Notes: a model not told the origin generated them from the letters alone. A stretch of DNA of 64,000 nt from Methylovirgula sp. 4M-Z18 (GCF_037890675.1 NZ_CP149574.1:124001-188000); one strand, 5' to 3'; shown: positions 1 to 9,294, counted from the first letter of the stretch. Program-made: numbers and translations.

Positions 1-1085
1 ACGGCCGACAGAACGGTCGCGCGCCAATCGCGCAGGAAGAGCCAGACCACCACAACGGCGAGCAAGGCGCCTTCGAAGAGCATGTGCATCGAGCCGTCGT
101 AATTGTCGATGATCGGCCCGACAGTGCTGTAGGCTTTGACGATTTCCACGTCCGGATTGGCGGCCGCGAATTTCTTCATCGCGGCTTCGATATTGGCCGC
201 AACGCCTGTGTCCGAAAAGCCGTTGGAACGCTTCACCTGAACGCCGATCACCGGCTGGCCGTCGAGAGTGGCAAGAGACGAGCGATCCGAGAAACTGTCC
301 GTCACGGTGCCGATCTCGTCAAGGCGCACCAGCTTGCCGCTTGGCAGCGGAATCGAGATCGCCTTGAGTTCCTCGAGCGAGGCGACGGCGCCGAGCGTAC
401 GGATGGTCTGCCTGCTGCCGCCGATCTCGGCGCGGCCGCCGGACGTGTCCGATTGCACCGATTTCAGGCGGGAGGAAACGGTTTCGGCCGTGATCCCGAG
501 CGATCCCATCACTTGCGGGTTGAGATCGACATGCACCTCGCGATCGATCCCGCCGACCCGGCTCACCTCGCCGACGCCGGAGGCCGCAAGCAAAGCCTTG
601 GTCATGTCATTGTCGACGAACCAGGAAAGTTCGGTCTCGTTGCGGCGGGTGGAGCGGACAGCATAGGTCAGGAGCGGAGACCCCTGCACCGTCACTTTCG
701 TCACGCTCGGCGTTGCCATCTGGGAGGGCAAATCCGCGGTCGTGCTGTCGACGGCATTGCGGACTTCGTTCAGCGCCTCTTCGCTATTCTTTTCGAGTTG
801 GAACGACACGCTGATCGACACCGAGCCGTCCGTGATCGTCGTGGTGATATGATCGAGAAGGCTGAGCGAGGCGAGATTGTCCTCGATCTTGCGTGCGACT
901 TCGGTCTCGAGCAACGATGGGGCAGCGCCGTCGAGTGTCGCGGTGATTTTAATCGTTGGCAGATCCATGTCGGGAAAGTTCTGGGTCGCCAGCTTGTGGA
1001 AGGCGAGAAGGCCGCCGACGGTCAGAAGAATGAAAAGCAGGATCGCGGGAACGGGATTGCGGATCGACCAGGCGGACAAATTCAT
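1..1085 (-). CDS. RND efflux transporter permease, N-terminal part (cut by window edge)
   Basis: Inner-membrane proton-driven pump subunit of a tripartite efflux system. About 361 residues are visible, starting MNLSAWSIRNPVPAILLFIL. The first membrane segment (roughly residues 10-28) is followed by the periplasmic porter region with family-typical stretches such as QNFPDMDLPTI and YDGSMHMLFEGALLAVVVVW, where TM2 begins. The rest of the roughly 1,030-residue protein lies beyond position 1. The start codon overlaps the stop of the membrane fusion protein gene (ATGA at 1082-1085), so the two are translationally coupled. The family is certain; the substrate cannot be read from this fragment. Confidence 0.93.
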   Translation of the reverse strand, partial: MNLSAWSIRNPVPAILLFILLTVGGLLAFHKLATQNFPDMDLPTIKITATLDGAAPSLLETEVARKIEDNLASLSLLDHITTTITDGSVSISVSFQLEKNSEEALNEVRNAVDSTTADLPSQMATPSVTKVTVQGSPLLTYAVRSTRRNETELSWFVDNDMTKALLAASGVGEVSRVGGIDREVHVDLNPQVMGSLGITAETVSSRLKSVQSDTSGGRAEIGGSRQTIRTLGAVASLEELKAISIPLPSGKLVRLDEIGTVTDSFSDRSSLATLDGQPVIGVQVKRSNGFSDTGVAANIEAAMKKFAAANPDVEIVKAYSTVGPIIDNYDGSMHMLFEGALLAVVVVWLFLRDWRATVLSA

Positions 1086-2215
1086 GGCGCATCTCCCTCA
1101 ATCATGACCTGGGCATTGTCCGAGAGGAAGGCGCCGCCGGCTTTCACGACGCGCGCGGATTTGTCGATGCCCGACAGGATCTCCACCTCGCCGTCGTTGC
1201 GGCGGCCGATCTCGACGCGCACGCGCGTCACATGCCGATCGGCATTGACGGTGAAGAGGTAGTTGAGTCCGTCCCGGAAGACGAGGGCGGTCTCCGGCAC
1301 GGTAAGTGCGTTGGTGGTCTGCAGCTCGATCTCGCCGGTCGCGTAAAGGCCGACGGGTGAATGCGCCTCGGCCGGCAGCGCCACATAGACGATCGCACGG
1401 CCTGTATCGGTATTCACCGTCGGGCCGACCAGTCTGACTTTCCCCTCGACACGCGTGTTGCCGGGACCGACGATTTCGGCCGTGAGACCTTGCCTAATAT
1501 GCGGGAGATAGCGCGCCGACACTTCGGCTTGCCATTCGACACGCTGTTGCCGCAGCAGCCGGAAAACTTCGGTGCCGGACGAAACCACAGCACCAAGCTG
1601 CGCCGAGCGGGATGTTATGAGACCGTCGTCAACCGCTGTGATCGTCGTCTGGTCGACCTTGATCTTCTGGCTCGCCAATGCGGCGTCCGCCGATTCGAGA
1701 TCGGCCGTCGCCGTCTGCTCCGCGACCAGGTATTCCGCGACTTTCTCGTCCGACAGCGCGCCGCTGGCCTGCACCTTGCGCGCGCGGTCGGCGTTCGTCT
1801 TCGCCTTGGCGAGATCGGCCTTCGCCGTCTCCAGCGCAGCCTCCTCCTTGCGCAGGTCCGCGAGCACCGAGTCCTGCGCGAGCCGGGCAAGGGGCTCGCC
1901 CTTCGTGACCACCGATCCGACGTCGACGAGAACCTCCGTGATGCGCAGGCCGCTGATCTCCGACGCGATGATGGCCTCGTGCCAGGGCTTCAGCCAGCCG
2001 GTCGCAGGGACAGATTCGGGCCATTGCCGTTCGGCCGGCGTCACGATCGCGACGGTGAGGGCGGACGCATCGACCTGTTGGTGCGCAGCCGGCTTCGTGA
2101 CCGTCATGGTGACGGCTGCGGCCTCGTCCTGCTCCCCACGGGAGGGCGGATCGGCGAAAAGGAAAAGAGCGCCTGCTCCCGCGAGCAGGGCAATGAGAAG
2201 AAGCTTGAGCCGCAT
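1082..2215 (-). CDS. RND efflux membrane fusion protein (HlyD/AcrA family)
   Basis: Periplasmic adaptor that links the RND permease to the outer-membrane channel. It has 377 residues with a hydrophobic signal or anchor at about 4-21 (MRLKLLLIALLAGAGALFLF). A lipoyl half-motif follows around residues 80-110 (ISGLRITEVLVDVGSVVTKGEPLARL), then an alpha-helical hairpin of about 60 residues rich in Ala, Lys and Glu, then the second lipoyl half and beta-barrel. The length suits the family. It sits between the outer-membrane factor and the permease with 1-nt and 4-nt overlaps, so the three form one operon. No lipobox cysteine is visible, so anchoring is probably by the N-terminal helix. Confidence 0.92.
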   Translation of the reverse strand: MRLKLLLIALLAGAGALFLFADPPSRGEQDEAAAVTMTVTKPAAHQQVDASALTVAIVTPAERQWPESVPATGWLKPWHEAIIASEISGLRITEVLVDVGSVVTKGEPLARLAQDSVLADLRKEEAALETAKADLAKAKTNADRARKVQASGALSDEKVAEYLVAEQTATADLESADAALASQKIKVDQTTITAVDDGLITSRSAQLGAVVSSGTEVFRLLRQQRVEWQAEVSARYLPHIRQGLTAEIVGPGNTRVEGKVRLVGPTVNTDTGRAIVYVALPAEAHSPVGLYATGEIELQTTNALTVPETALVFRDGLNYLFTVNADRHVTRVRVEIGRRNDGEVEILSGIDKSARVVKAGGAFLSDNAQVMIEGDAP

Positions 2216-3663
2216 TAGAGAAGAGTCCCTTGAGCTTTTGTCTTTTCCGGTGCCGGTGCGGACGGCTTAAGGTCCCAGCCTCCGCCGAGAGCTTTGTAAA
2301 GCGCGATCCAGTAGCGCACGGCATCGCGTCGGACTTCGATGAGCGTGATTTCCGCTGACTGCGCCGAGCGCCGCGCCTCTTCGCGGTCGAGCAGGCTCGC
2401 GCCGCCGGCTTTCCAATTGGTATCGATCGAGTTGAAATAGGTTCGGTAATTGCTGGCCGCCGTGGCGGCGTCGCCGATGCGCTTGCGGGTGCTGTCCACC
2501 CGCACAAGATCGGTCTCGATGTCGGAGATCGCGCTCAGCACGCCGGACTTATATTTGGCGACCGCCTTGTTGTAGTCGGCGATCGCACTTTCGACTGCGG
2601 CACTGCGCGATCCGCCATCGAGCAGGGGAATCGTCAAGGACGGACCGAAGGACCAAGGCAAGGATGCTCCGGTCGCAGTGGAACCGCTGACCGTGAGCGA
2701 TCCCGAGAGGCTCAAGCTTGGATAGAGATCGGCCTTTGCCGCGCCGACATCGGCCACGGTTGCCGCAACCTCCTGTTCGAGGGCGCCGATGTCCGGACGC
2801 TGCCGCAACGCTGCCGCGGGCACTGCCGCAATGCGCAAATTCTTCGGTGTCGGGATGTCGTTCTTGCCCTTGGCGAGAAGCTGCCTGACGCGTATCTCGT
2901 CGCCGCCGGTGAGTTCGGCGAGCGACTTGACCAGCACCTCGCATTCGGCACGCTGCTCCGTCAGTGTGGAGGAGGAGGAGGCCGCGCTTGCCCGTGCCAA
3001 GGCGAGATCGGAGGTGGAGGTCAGGCCGGAAGAGGCAGCCGTTTCCGTCGCGCGAATCGTGTCCCGTTGCGAGGCAAGTTCGACGCTATAGGCGTTCTCG
3101 ATCTGGCGGCAGGCGCGGTACTGCACATAGTCATCGGCGACTTCGGCGGCGAGGGAGACGCGTGCATCGTGCCAATCGGCCACCTCTTCGCCGATCCGCT
3201 GGCGGGCCGCTTCGCTCTTTTGCCGGTTCTTGCCGAACAGGTCGATCTCCCAGGAGGCGTCGAGGCCGCCGCTCGATGTCGTCCCCGCCTCAATACGGTT
3301 GACCGTATCGCCGCTGGTGCCGGACCCAGAGACGGAGCCCGAGCCGCTGAGGCTCGGAAACAGGCTCGCACGTGCAGAAGCTAACGTCGCGCGGGCCTTT
3401 TCGATATCGGCGATCGATGAATCGAGGCTAGGGTTCTCAGCCTCCGCATGGCCGATGAGAGCAGTCAGCGACGGATCGTTGAACGTCGACCACCAGGATT
3501 CGAGGTTGGACACGTGGCCGTCATGTGGCAGCGCCGCGTGCCAGGCAGTCGCAATCTTCGCGTCGGCCGACTGCAACTCGGAGAAGCTGGCGCAACCCGA
3601 AAGCATCAAACCAAGAGCGACAACGCCGCAGCGAACAATATAGCGACCAGCCGGCCTCATCAC
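2215..3663 (-). CDS. RND efflux outer-membrane factor, NodT-type lipoprotein
   Basis: Outer-membrane channel of the efflux operon, TolC/OprM-like. It has 482 residues with a lipoprotein signal peptide ending in LMLSGC (Cys at about 24), so it is expected to be lipid-anchored. Two homologous halves of long helices follow, each rich in Ala, Ser and Arg, with family signatures such as LRQRPDIGALEQEVAA and YKSGVLSAISDIE. It is the first gene of the minus-strand operon and faces the divergently transcribed response regulator 146 bp away. The stop codon shares one base with the start of the membrane fusion protein gene. Confidence 0.92.
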   Translation of the reverse strand: MMRPAGRYIVRCGVVALGLMLSGCASFSELQSADAKIATAWHAALPHDGHVSNLESWWSTFNDPSLTALIGHAEAENPSLDSSIADIEKARATLASARASLFPSLSGSGSVSGSGTSGDTVNRIEAGTTSSGGLDASWEIDLFGKNRQKSEAARQRIGEEVADWHDARVSLAAEVADDYVQYRACRQIENAYSVELASQRDTIRATETAASSGLTSTSDLALARASAASSSSTLTEQRAECEVLVKSLAELTGGDEIRVRQLLAKGKNDIPTPKNLRIAAVPAAALRQRPDIGALEQEVAATVADVGAAKADLYPSLSLSGSLTVSGSTATGASLPWSFGPSLTIPLLDGGSRSAAVESAIADYNKAVAKYKSGVLSAISDIETDLVRVDSTRKRIGDAATAASNYRTYFNSIDTNWKAGGASLLDREEARRSAQSAEITLIEVRRDAVRYWIALYKALGGGWDLKPSAPAPEKTKAQGTLL

Positions 3664-3710
3664 CGCCCTTTACGATCTCCTGAACACGCGTTGGAATTAG
3701 CGGATCGAAC

Positions 3711-3746
3711 GTAAAGTGCGGTCAAAGGTGCGTTAAGATAGGTAAA
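3711..3746. promoter_or_regulatory. two tandem CpxR-box-like sites between efflux operon and two-component system
   Basis: Two copies of a GTNAA-N5-GTNAA pattern lie in the divergent promoter region: GTAAAGTGCGGTCAA at 3711-3725 and GTTAAGATAGGTAAA at 3732-3746. Their starts are 21 bp apart, about two helical turns, so two dimers could bind on the same face. The known CpxR consensus is GTAAA-N5-GTAAA; each site has one mismatch. The adjacent regulator is CpxR-like. That it controls the efflux operon and itself is inference. Confidence 0.5.
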
Positions 3747-3808
3747 ATCTCGTGCCTGACCTGCCTTCGTTCTGTATGTCTTCGTGGCACGGATGATGGG
3801 CGTTCAGT

Positions 3809-4492
3809 ATGGAAAAGGTTCTTCTTGTCGACGATGATGTGGAACTCACCACGCTCCTCAAGGAATATCTCGTTGAGGAGGGCTTCGACGTGTCGACCGC
3901 GCATGACGGGCGCACGGCGATCGGATTGGCGACGTCGCACGCCGTCGATATCGTCGTGCTCGATATCATGATGCCGCGCATGAACGGCATCGAACTGCTG
4001 CAGCGCATCCGGCGCACGAGCACTGTGCCTGTCTTGATGCTCACGGCCAAGGGCGATGATGCCGATCGGATTGCCGGGCTCAACCTCGGCGCCGACGATT
4101 ATGTGCCAAAGCCCTGCTCGCCCGGCGAGCTCGTGGCGCGGCTGCGCGCCATCCTGCGCCGATCGGGCCGTGCAGCGCCCGCACCGGAAGAGCTGCGGGC
4201 CGGCAATCTCGTCATGCATCCCGCAAGCCGGATCGCCGAGTGGCGCGGCAAACCGCTCGAACTGACCGGGACCGAGTTCAGTCTGCTCGAAGTGCTGGCC
4301 CGCAACGTCGGCCAGCTCGTATCGAAGCAGGAGATTTCCAAGTGTGCTTTCGGCAGAACCTTGACGCCGTTCGACCGCCGCATCGACGTTCACATCAGCA
4401 GTGTCCGCCACAAGCTCGGAGCACGGGACGACGGGCAATCCTGGATACAATCGGTGCGGGGGCAAGGCTATCAGCTTTTGCGAGATCGATAA
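3809..4492 (+). CDS. OmpR-family response regulator, CpxR-like
   Basis: DNA-binding response regulator of 227 residues. The receiver domain (about 1-115) has the acidic pair D8/D9, the phosphoacceptor D52 in VLDIMMPRMNG, T79 and the conserved K101 in the GADDYVPKP segment. A winged-helix output domain (about 130-225) follows, with LTGTEFSLLEVLA and the terminal VRGQGYQLL. The wording of the receiver end is close to CpxR. The stop overlaps the kinase start (TAATG), so the pair is coupled. Divergence from the efflux operon, and the CpxR-type boxes in between, suggest that it controls the pump. Confidence 0.92.
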   Translation: MEKVLLVDDDVELTTLLKEYLVEEGFDVSTAHDGRTAIGLATSHAVDIVVLDIMMPRMNGIELLQRIRRTSTVPVLMLTAKGDDADRIAGLNLGADDYVPKPCSPGELVARLRAILRRSGRAAPAPEELRAGNLVMHPASRIAEWRGKPLELTGTEFSLLEVLARNVGQLVSKQEISKCAFGRTLTPFDRRIDVHISSVRHKLGARDDGQSWIQSVRGQGYQLLRDR

Positions 4493-5784
4493 TGCGGCGC
4501 CTGTTCTGGAAGTTTTTCACGATCATCTGGCTCACCATGGTGGCCTCGATCGGGGTGCTGTTCGCTGTGAGCGCCCTCTTCCAGATCGCGCCGCTGACCC
4601 ACGTGATCGAACGCGAACGCCAGGCCTTCGCACTCAATGTCGCGGCGCAGCTTCTGGCGCATCATGGAAAGGATGCCGCCGTTGCATTCGCGTCCGAAGC
4701 CGCCAAGCCGCCCACGCCGATCAGCCTCACGATTGCTCAGGTCGCGCCCGTCGGTGGCTGCGTCCTCACAACGGACGTGAACCAGCGGGAGGTCGAAAGC
4801 GGCGGCGACTGTTATCGCGTTATCCTTCATCGGCAAGAATTCGGTTTCGTATCCGAAGCTTGGCCAAGGCTCGTCCCCTGGCTGTCGGCATTGTTGGCCG
4901 CTGCGGTCGCCGCCTATTGGGTAGCGCGCTACCTCATTCGGCCGGTCGCGCAACTTCGCATTGGCCTGAGCGCATTGGCCGCCGGTCGCTTCGATATCCG
5001 TATCGGCGACAAAATGCAGGGCCGAAGAGACGAGGTCGCGGCGCTCGCTCACGATTTCGACGCCAGCGCCGCTCGTTTGGAGGAGTTTCAGAAATCGCAG
5101 CAGCGGCTTTTTCACGACGTGTCGCATGAGCTTCGCTCGCCCCTGTCGCGCCTTCAGGCCGCGATCGGCGTGCTGCACCAGAACCCCGCAAAGCTCGACG
5201 TTATGATGGACCGCATGGTTCGCGAAGTCGAACGGATAGACGGCTTGATCGGCGAGATCCTGACGCTCGCTCGGCTGACGGATCGGTCGAACGCCGGACT
5301 GGAGGTACAAACGCTCGATGTGATCGATCTTTTGAACGACATCGTCGCCGACGCGGCCTTCGAAGCACAAGCGCGCAAGATCCATGTTTCGCAGCAAGGT
5401 GTGCAGACATTCGTCGCCGAGGTGAACGGCGAGCTGATCTATCGGGCGTTGGAAAACGTCATCCGCAATGCCGTCAAATACACATCCGACGGCTCACAGG
5501 TCTCGGTTCGCACGCGGGTAAAGGACGACACGTTGCGCATCGTGGTCACGGATGAAGGGCCTGGGGTGCCGGCGTCCGAGCTCGAGCGAATTTTCCAGCC
5601 GTTTTCGCGCGGCGAGGATGCCGTCGTCCGCGGCGGATATGGTCTCGGCCTCGCCATCACCAAGCAGGCCGTCGAGCGGCACGGCGGCCGCGTCACCGCG
5701 TCAATCGCCGACACCGGGGGCCTGGCCGTCACTCTGGAAATATCCGGAATGAGTGGTGGAGGGCTGCAACGTGCGAAAAATTAG
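4492..5784 (+). CDS. sensor histidine kinase, CpxA-like
   Basis: Membrane sensor kinase of 430 residues, partner of the preceding regulator. TM1 is at about 9-31, a small periplasmic domain of about 95 residues with two cysteines follows, and TM2 is at about 129-148. Then come HAMP (149-200), a HisKA box with phosphoacceptor H212 (DVSHELRSPLSRL), the N box (NVIRNAVKYT), a G1 box (DEGPGVP) and a G2 box (GYGLGLAI). The ATG at 4492 overlaps the regulator's stop. The reading frame is open further upstream, but that stretch lies inside the regulator gene and is not used. The TAG stop is followed by AGCG, resembling the edge of the dispersed repeat described elsewhere. Confidence 0.92.
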   Translation: MRRLFWKFFTIIWLTMVASIGVLFAVSALFQIAPLTHVIERERQAFALNVAAQLLAHHGKDAAVAFASEAAKPPTPISLTIAQVAPVGGCVLTTDVNQREVESGGDCYRVILHRQEFGFVSEAWPRLVPWLSALLAAAVAAYWVARYLIRPVAQLRIGLSALAAGRFDIRIGDKMQGRRDEVAALAHDFDASAARLEEFQKSQQRLFHDVSHELRSPLSRLQAAIGVLHQNPAKLDVMMDRMVREVERIDGLIGEILTLARLTDRSNAGLEVQTLDVIDLLNDIVADAAFEAQARKIHVSQQGVQTFVAEVNGELIYRALENVIRNAVKYTSDGSQVSVRTRVKDDTLRIVVTDEGPGVPASELERIFQPFSRGEDAVVRGGYGLGLAITKQAVERHGGRVTASIADTGGLAVTLEISGMSGGGLQRAKN

Positions 5785-5835
5785 AGCGTGCTGACTTTAG
5801 ATCGAAGCACAGTTGCGATGTCCGAGAGACGTAAA

Positions 5836-5907
5836 GGACCGCGACCGTTCCGGTCGCGATGCAATCTTCTGTATTGCGGCCACATGCGACCGGGACGGTC
5901 GCGGTCC
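5836..5907. repeat. long inverted repeat in intergenic region (hairpin)
   Basis: A 22-nt inverted repeat (arms 5836-5857 and 5886-5907, one mismatch that still allows a G-U pair) encloses a smaller nested stem (GCAAT at 5861-5865, ATTGC at 5873-5877). It lies between the end of the kinase gene and the convergent tRNA-Ala gene, so it could act as a bidirectional terminator. Its right edge, CGCGGTCCAGT, recurs next to a hairpin at 40748-40785, which suggests a dispersed element rather than a simple terminator. Confidence 0.55.
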
Positions 5908-6013
5908 AGTGCGTTGCACGTGCCATAGCCAGCGGCCGCGGCGCGCCAATGGCACGCGGCGTACACCGTCGCCCCGCGCGAAAGCAAAAATCAATAATAT
6001 CAATGATTTGATT

Positions 6014-6089
6014 TGGTGGAGCCAATCGGAATCGAACCGACGACCTCTTCAATGCCATTGAAGCGCTCTCCCAACTGAGCTATGGCCCC
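6014..6089 (-). tRNA. tRNA-Ala (anticodon GGC)
   Basis: A 76-nt cloverleaf reads on the minus strand. The acceptor stem GGGGCCA pairs with TGGCTCC (one G-U), the D arm is GCTC/GAGC, and the anticodon stem CTTCA/TGAAG carries the loop ATGGCAT (anticodon GGC). The T arm contains GGTTCGATTCC and the CCA end is encoded. It decodes GCC, a dominant Ala codon in this GC-rich genome. Confidence 0.95.
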
Positions 6090-6206
6090 ATCTCGTTCGT
6101 CCGCTCACTTTCTGAGCGAAACAGGTCCGGCGTTGGGCCGCCGAACCGTTGCGGCCGCGTGTATAGCCGCACCTTGGCGGCGATACAAGCACTTATTTTC
6201 TATTAT

Positions 6207-6578
6207 TTACGCTTCTTCCTCATCGTCAATGTCGCCGTCGATCAGATCGGACACATCGTCGCTATCCTCTTCCTCTTCCTCGAGGAATGTGTCGTCGGCG
6301 CCATCGTCCTCGATCTCGAGTTCGTCGTCTTCAACCAGCGTGACCTTCTCGGCGTCCTTGTCGGCCTCCTCCATCGACACGAGTTCGACATTGGCTGGAT
6401 TGGCCGGCGTATCGTCATCGTCTGCCGCTGTCGTCTGCCGCTGCGGCGAGCGGGGCAGAGGGACCGCCTGAAACACCGTTCCGCACTTCGGGCAGACGAT
6501 GGGAGTGCGGTTGAGATCAAAGAATTTTGTGCCACAATTCTGGCACTGGTGCTTCATGCCAAGTTCGGGTTTTGCCAC
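6207..6578 (-). CDS. TIGR02300 family protein (zinc-ribbon head, acidic tail)
   Basis: Conserved alphaproteobacterial protein of unknown function, 123 residues from the chosen start. The N-terminus has two CxxC pairs (CQNCGTKFFDLNRTPIVCPKCG) that should form a zinc ribbon. The second half is almost entirely Asp and Glu. The GTG at 6578 is chosen because family members begin with (M)AKPELG and a GGA lies about 10 nt upstream; an ATG 30 nt earlier would add ten atypical residues. In many Hyphomicrobiales this gene is divergent from aroA-cmk, as here. Confidence 0.85.
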   Translation of the reverse strand: MAKPELGMKHQCQNCGTKFFDLNRTPIVCPKCGTVFQAVPLPRSPQRQTTAADDDDTPANPANVELVSMEEADKDAEKVTLVEDDELEIEDDGADDTFLEEEEEDSDDVSDLIDGDIDDEEEA

Positions 6579-6774
6579 GTCGCGAGATCCTGTGCGGGGG
6601 AGGGCCAAGGGCCCCCAAAATGTTTTGAGGCGTCGGGTTATTCGGCTCCGCGCCGACTGTCAAATAGAAGTTTTTGTCTCTGCGGTTTTGGCGCGGATGA
6701 CAGAAACCGCAGCCGCGTGCTAGGAGCCCGCCCAGAACGCCGCTCACGCACGAGAATCGCAGGTTTTGGCCGCA

Positions 6775-8106
6775 ATGTCCATTTCTCCCACCGTCCAGCG
6801 CCCGATGGCCGCGCGCGTCCGCGGGCCGTTGCGTGGGTGCGGGCGTGCGCCGCGGGACCAATCGATTTCGCATCGCGCCCTCATCCTCGGCCTGCTGGCC
6901 ACGGGGGAGAGCCGGATCGAGGGATTGGCGGAGAGCGCTGACGTGCTGGGCACCGTCGCGGCGATCCGAGCCTTCGGCGCGCGTGCATTGCGGCATGGGC
7001 CTGGCGACTGGAGCATATGGGGCTGCGGCATCGGATCACTGCTCGCGCCGGTCGCGCCGCTTGAGGTTGGCGGTATCGGTGGCCAGCTGATTATGGGCAT
7101 TGCCGCCGGCCACGGGTTTGAGGCGACATTTACCGGCGCCGCCGCGCCGCGGCTCCGCAGCCTCCTCGACGGGCTGGTGCGGATGGGAGCGGAAGCAAAC
7201 GTCCAGGCCGAACCGGAGCGTTGCCTGGTCTTTTTGCGCGGCACGCCTGAACCGGCGCCGATCGATTATCTGGTCTCCCGCCCATGCGCAGCGCTCAAAT
7301 CGGCCATCTTGCTCGCGGGTCTCAATTCGCCGGGCGCAGTCACGGTGCGGGAAGCCTGGGCCACAGCCGACCATACTGAGACCATGTTGCGCCATTTCGG
7401 CGCAGAGGTCTTGAGCAAACCTTATGGCCAAGAGGGCCGCAAAGTGACCTTGCGCGGCCGGCCCGATTTGCGCGGCACGCCGGTTCACGTGCCCGGCGAC
7501 CCGTCGGCTGCGGCATATGCGGTGGTTGCGGCCTTGATTGTGCCGGGGTCTGATATCGTGATCGAGGACGTGAGCCTTAATCCCCTGCGGATCGGCCTGC
7601 TGATGACTTTGTGCGACATGGGCGCCCAGATCGACATTTTGAAGCCCCGGCAGGCAAATGGCGAGGATGTGGCCGATCTTCGCGTGCGCCATTCCGTGCT
7701 GCGCGGCATTGAGGTGCCCGCCGCCCGCTCCCGAGCGATCGGCGACGGTTATCCGCTCTTGGCGACTGCCGCGGCCTTTGCCCAAGGGCAAATGCGCTTG
7801 TGCGGCGCGGCCGAACGCAGCGACTCGGCATCGCCCGTCCTGGTGCAGATGGTAGCCGGGCTGGCCCAGGCCGGCGTCCCCCACCGGGTCGAGGGGAGCG
7901 ATCTCATCATCGAGAGCGACGGCCGGGTGTCCGGCGGCGCCTGCATCAGCGCGCCCCTCGATCCGCGCGCCGCCATGAGCCTTCTGGTGCTCGGTCTCGG
8001 CGCCCGGGAGCCGGTAACAGTGGCGGATAGCGGAACGATTGCCACGAATTTTCCCGATTTCCACATACTGATGAGCACGTTCGGCACAGAATTTGAGGCG
8101 GCATGA
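6775..8106 (+). CDS. aroA: EPSP-synthase (AroA) family protein with degraded active site
   Basis: By overall sequence this is a class II-like 5-enolpyruvylshikimate-3-phosphate synthase (443 residues). Long stretches match the family, for example [30 protein letters not shown] and the [12 protein letters not shown] region. Residues that bind substrate or catalyse are lost: the PGDKS loop reads PRDQS (Lys to Gln29), the GNAAT loop reads GGIGG (99-103), the SAQ triad reads CAA (171-173), KESDR reads SASPV, and DHR reads DPR (396-398). D324 and R34 remain. The position between TIGR02300 and cmk is the normal aroA locus, and the stop overlaps the cmk start. It could be a pseudoenzyme or an enzyme with changed function; a true aroA would then lie elsewhere. 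ATG 6775 is preferred over TTG 6766. Confidence 0.75.
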   Translation: MSISPTVQRPMAARVRGPLRGCGRAPRDQSISHRALILGLLATGESRIEGLAESADVLGTVAAIRAFGARALRHGPGDWSIWGCGIGSLLAPVAPLEVGGIGGQLIMGIAAGHGFEATFTGAAAPRLRSLLDGLVRMGAEANVQAEPERCLVFLRGTPEPAPIDYLVSRPCAALKSAILLAGLNSPGAVTVREAWATADHTETMLRHFGAEVLSKPYGQEGRKVTLRGRPDLRGTPVHVPGDPSAAAYAVVAALIVPGSDIVIEDVSLNPLRIGLLMTLCDMGAQIDILKPRQANGEDVADLRVRHSVLRGIEVPAARSRAIGDGYPLLATAAAFAQGQMRLCGAAERSDSASPVLVQMVAGLAQAGVPHRVEGSDLIIESDGRVSGGACISAPLDPRAAMSLLVLGLGAREPVTVADSGTIATNFPDFHILMSTFGTEFEAA

Positions 8107-8735
8107 TTATCGCGATTGACGGACCGGCAGCATCGGGCAAGGGCACGCTCGCGCGGCGCTTGGCGGCGCATTACCACTTGCCGCATCTTGACACCGGGCT
8201 GTTATACCGGGCAACGGCGCTCGCGCTGCTCGATGCCGGCAAGCGCGTGGACGATCCGGTTGCGGCGGTCGAGGCGGCGCGCGGCCTGGCCCTGATCGAT
8301 TTTGACGAGGCGCGCCTGCGCACCCGCGAAATGGGCGAAGCCGCCTCCGTGGTCGCCGCTTTTCCCGAGGTGCGGGCGGCGCTCGTCGATGTGCAGAGGC
8401 GCTTTGCCGCCCGCGATGGCGGCGCCGTGCTCGATGGACGCGATATCGGGACGGTGATCTGCCCCGATGCCGAGGTGAAGATCTTCGTGACGGCAAGTCC
8501 CGAAACCCGCGCCAACCGCCGCGCCATCGAACTCGCGGGCCGCAGCCAAAAGGTGGATTACGCGTCGATCCTGCAAGATATCCGCAAGCGCGACGCCCGC
8601 GATTCGGAACGCGGCGCGGCCCCGCTGAAAGCGGCCGAAGATGCTGCCATCCTCGACACGAGCGCGCTAGATGTCGAAAACGCCTTTCGCGCCGCGCTGG
8701 CCATTGTCGAGCGTCGCACATCTGCGGTGGCGTGA
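8103..8735 (+). CDS. cmk: cytidylate kinase
   Basis: Phosphorylates CMP and dCMP with ATP in pyrimidine nucleotide supply. It has 210 residues. The P-loop GPAASGKGT is at 7-15, DTGLLYRA follows, and the CMP-binding GRDIGTV segment and the lid region [19 protein letters not shown] are intact. Unlike its upstream neighbour, nothing essential seems missing. The ATG overlaps the upstream TGA (ATGA), implying coupling with the AroA-family gene. The usual next gene, rpsA, is absent. Confidence 0.95.
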   Translation: MIIAIDGPAASGKGTLARRLAAHYHLPHLDTGLLYRATALALLDAGKRVDDPVAAVEAARGLALIDFDEARLRTREMGEAASVVAAFPEVRAALVDVQRRFAARDGGAVLDGRDIGTVICPDAEVKIFVTASPETRANRRAIELAGRSQKVDYASILQDIRKRDARDSERGAAPLKAAEDAAILDTSALDVENAFRAALAIVERRTSAVA

Positions 8736-9024
8736 CGCCGTTCGGAGCGCGACCACCGTCTATTGCTTCGGCGACGCGCGATAGTCAAGGCGTTGCCCGG
8801 CGCGGTGATTCGAAAGGTCATAACGGTGAGCCTACGCCTTTTTTCCGATATGGCCGCAAGGGAGCCGATCGGCGGGGCCGCTTATGGCATGTGCAAACGT
8901 CTCGTCCCCGCGCGGACAAACCATACCTTGTAGGATAAAGGGTTGACACGGAAGCCGATTTTACTTTGTGTGACAAACAGTATTCGCACACTATAGACAC
9001 AAAATATTTATTTACGATATTGCC

Positions 9025-9294
9025 TTAATCACGGCACATTATTGCGAGACAGATCGAATAGTTGGAGTTATCCTTCAGCTTGGTCGTTGTGTCACGTTTC
9101 AGCATATATTTTACTGAGGTGTTTCTACGGAATCTGTTGCCTACGTAAAGCTGGTTTAGCTTCGAATGATTCATGTCCGGTCGGGTGCATCCCTCAATGA
9201 CGTTCGCCGATCGCTGAATCGTCGTGATCTCCCTTTTTGTCGCGTCAAGACAGGTAAGCTTGCGTAGCGTCAAATTCGAATACTTGGGTTGCAT
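9025..9294 (-). CDS. hypothetical protein, low-GC short ORF (doubtful)
   Basis: An 89-residue basic reading frame (MQPKYSNLTLRKLTCLDATK...) with no family I recognise and no membrane segment. A weak GGA lies 5 nt before the ATG. Its base composition differs from the genome average and it stands alone in a gene-poor stretch. It may be a foreign fragment or chance; no function is proposed. Confidence 0.25.
   Translation of the reverse strand: MQPKYSNLTLRKLTCLDATKREITTIQRSANVIEGCTRPDMNHSKLNQLYVGNRFRRNTSVKYMLKRDTTTKLKDNSNYSICLAIMCRD

Noticed and set aside
84-1262. 392-residue plus-strand open frame
   Set aside because: It lies opposite the RND permease and membrane fusion protein, whose sequences are clear. 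Its Arg/Asp/His-rich composition is that of an antisense shadow in GC-rich DNA.
4240-4491. N-terminal extension of the sensor kinase
   Set aside because: The frame is open but lies within the response regulator gene; the ATG at 4492 overlapping its stop gives a normal kinase N-terminus with TM1.
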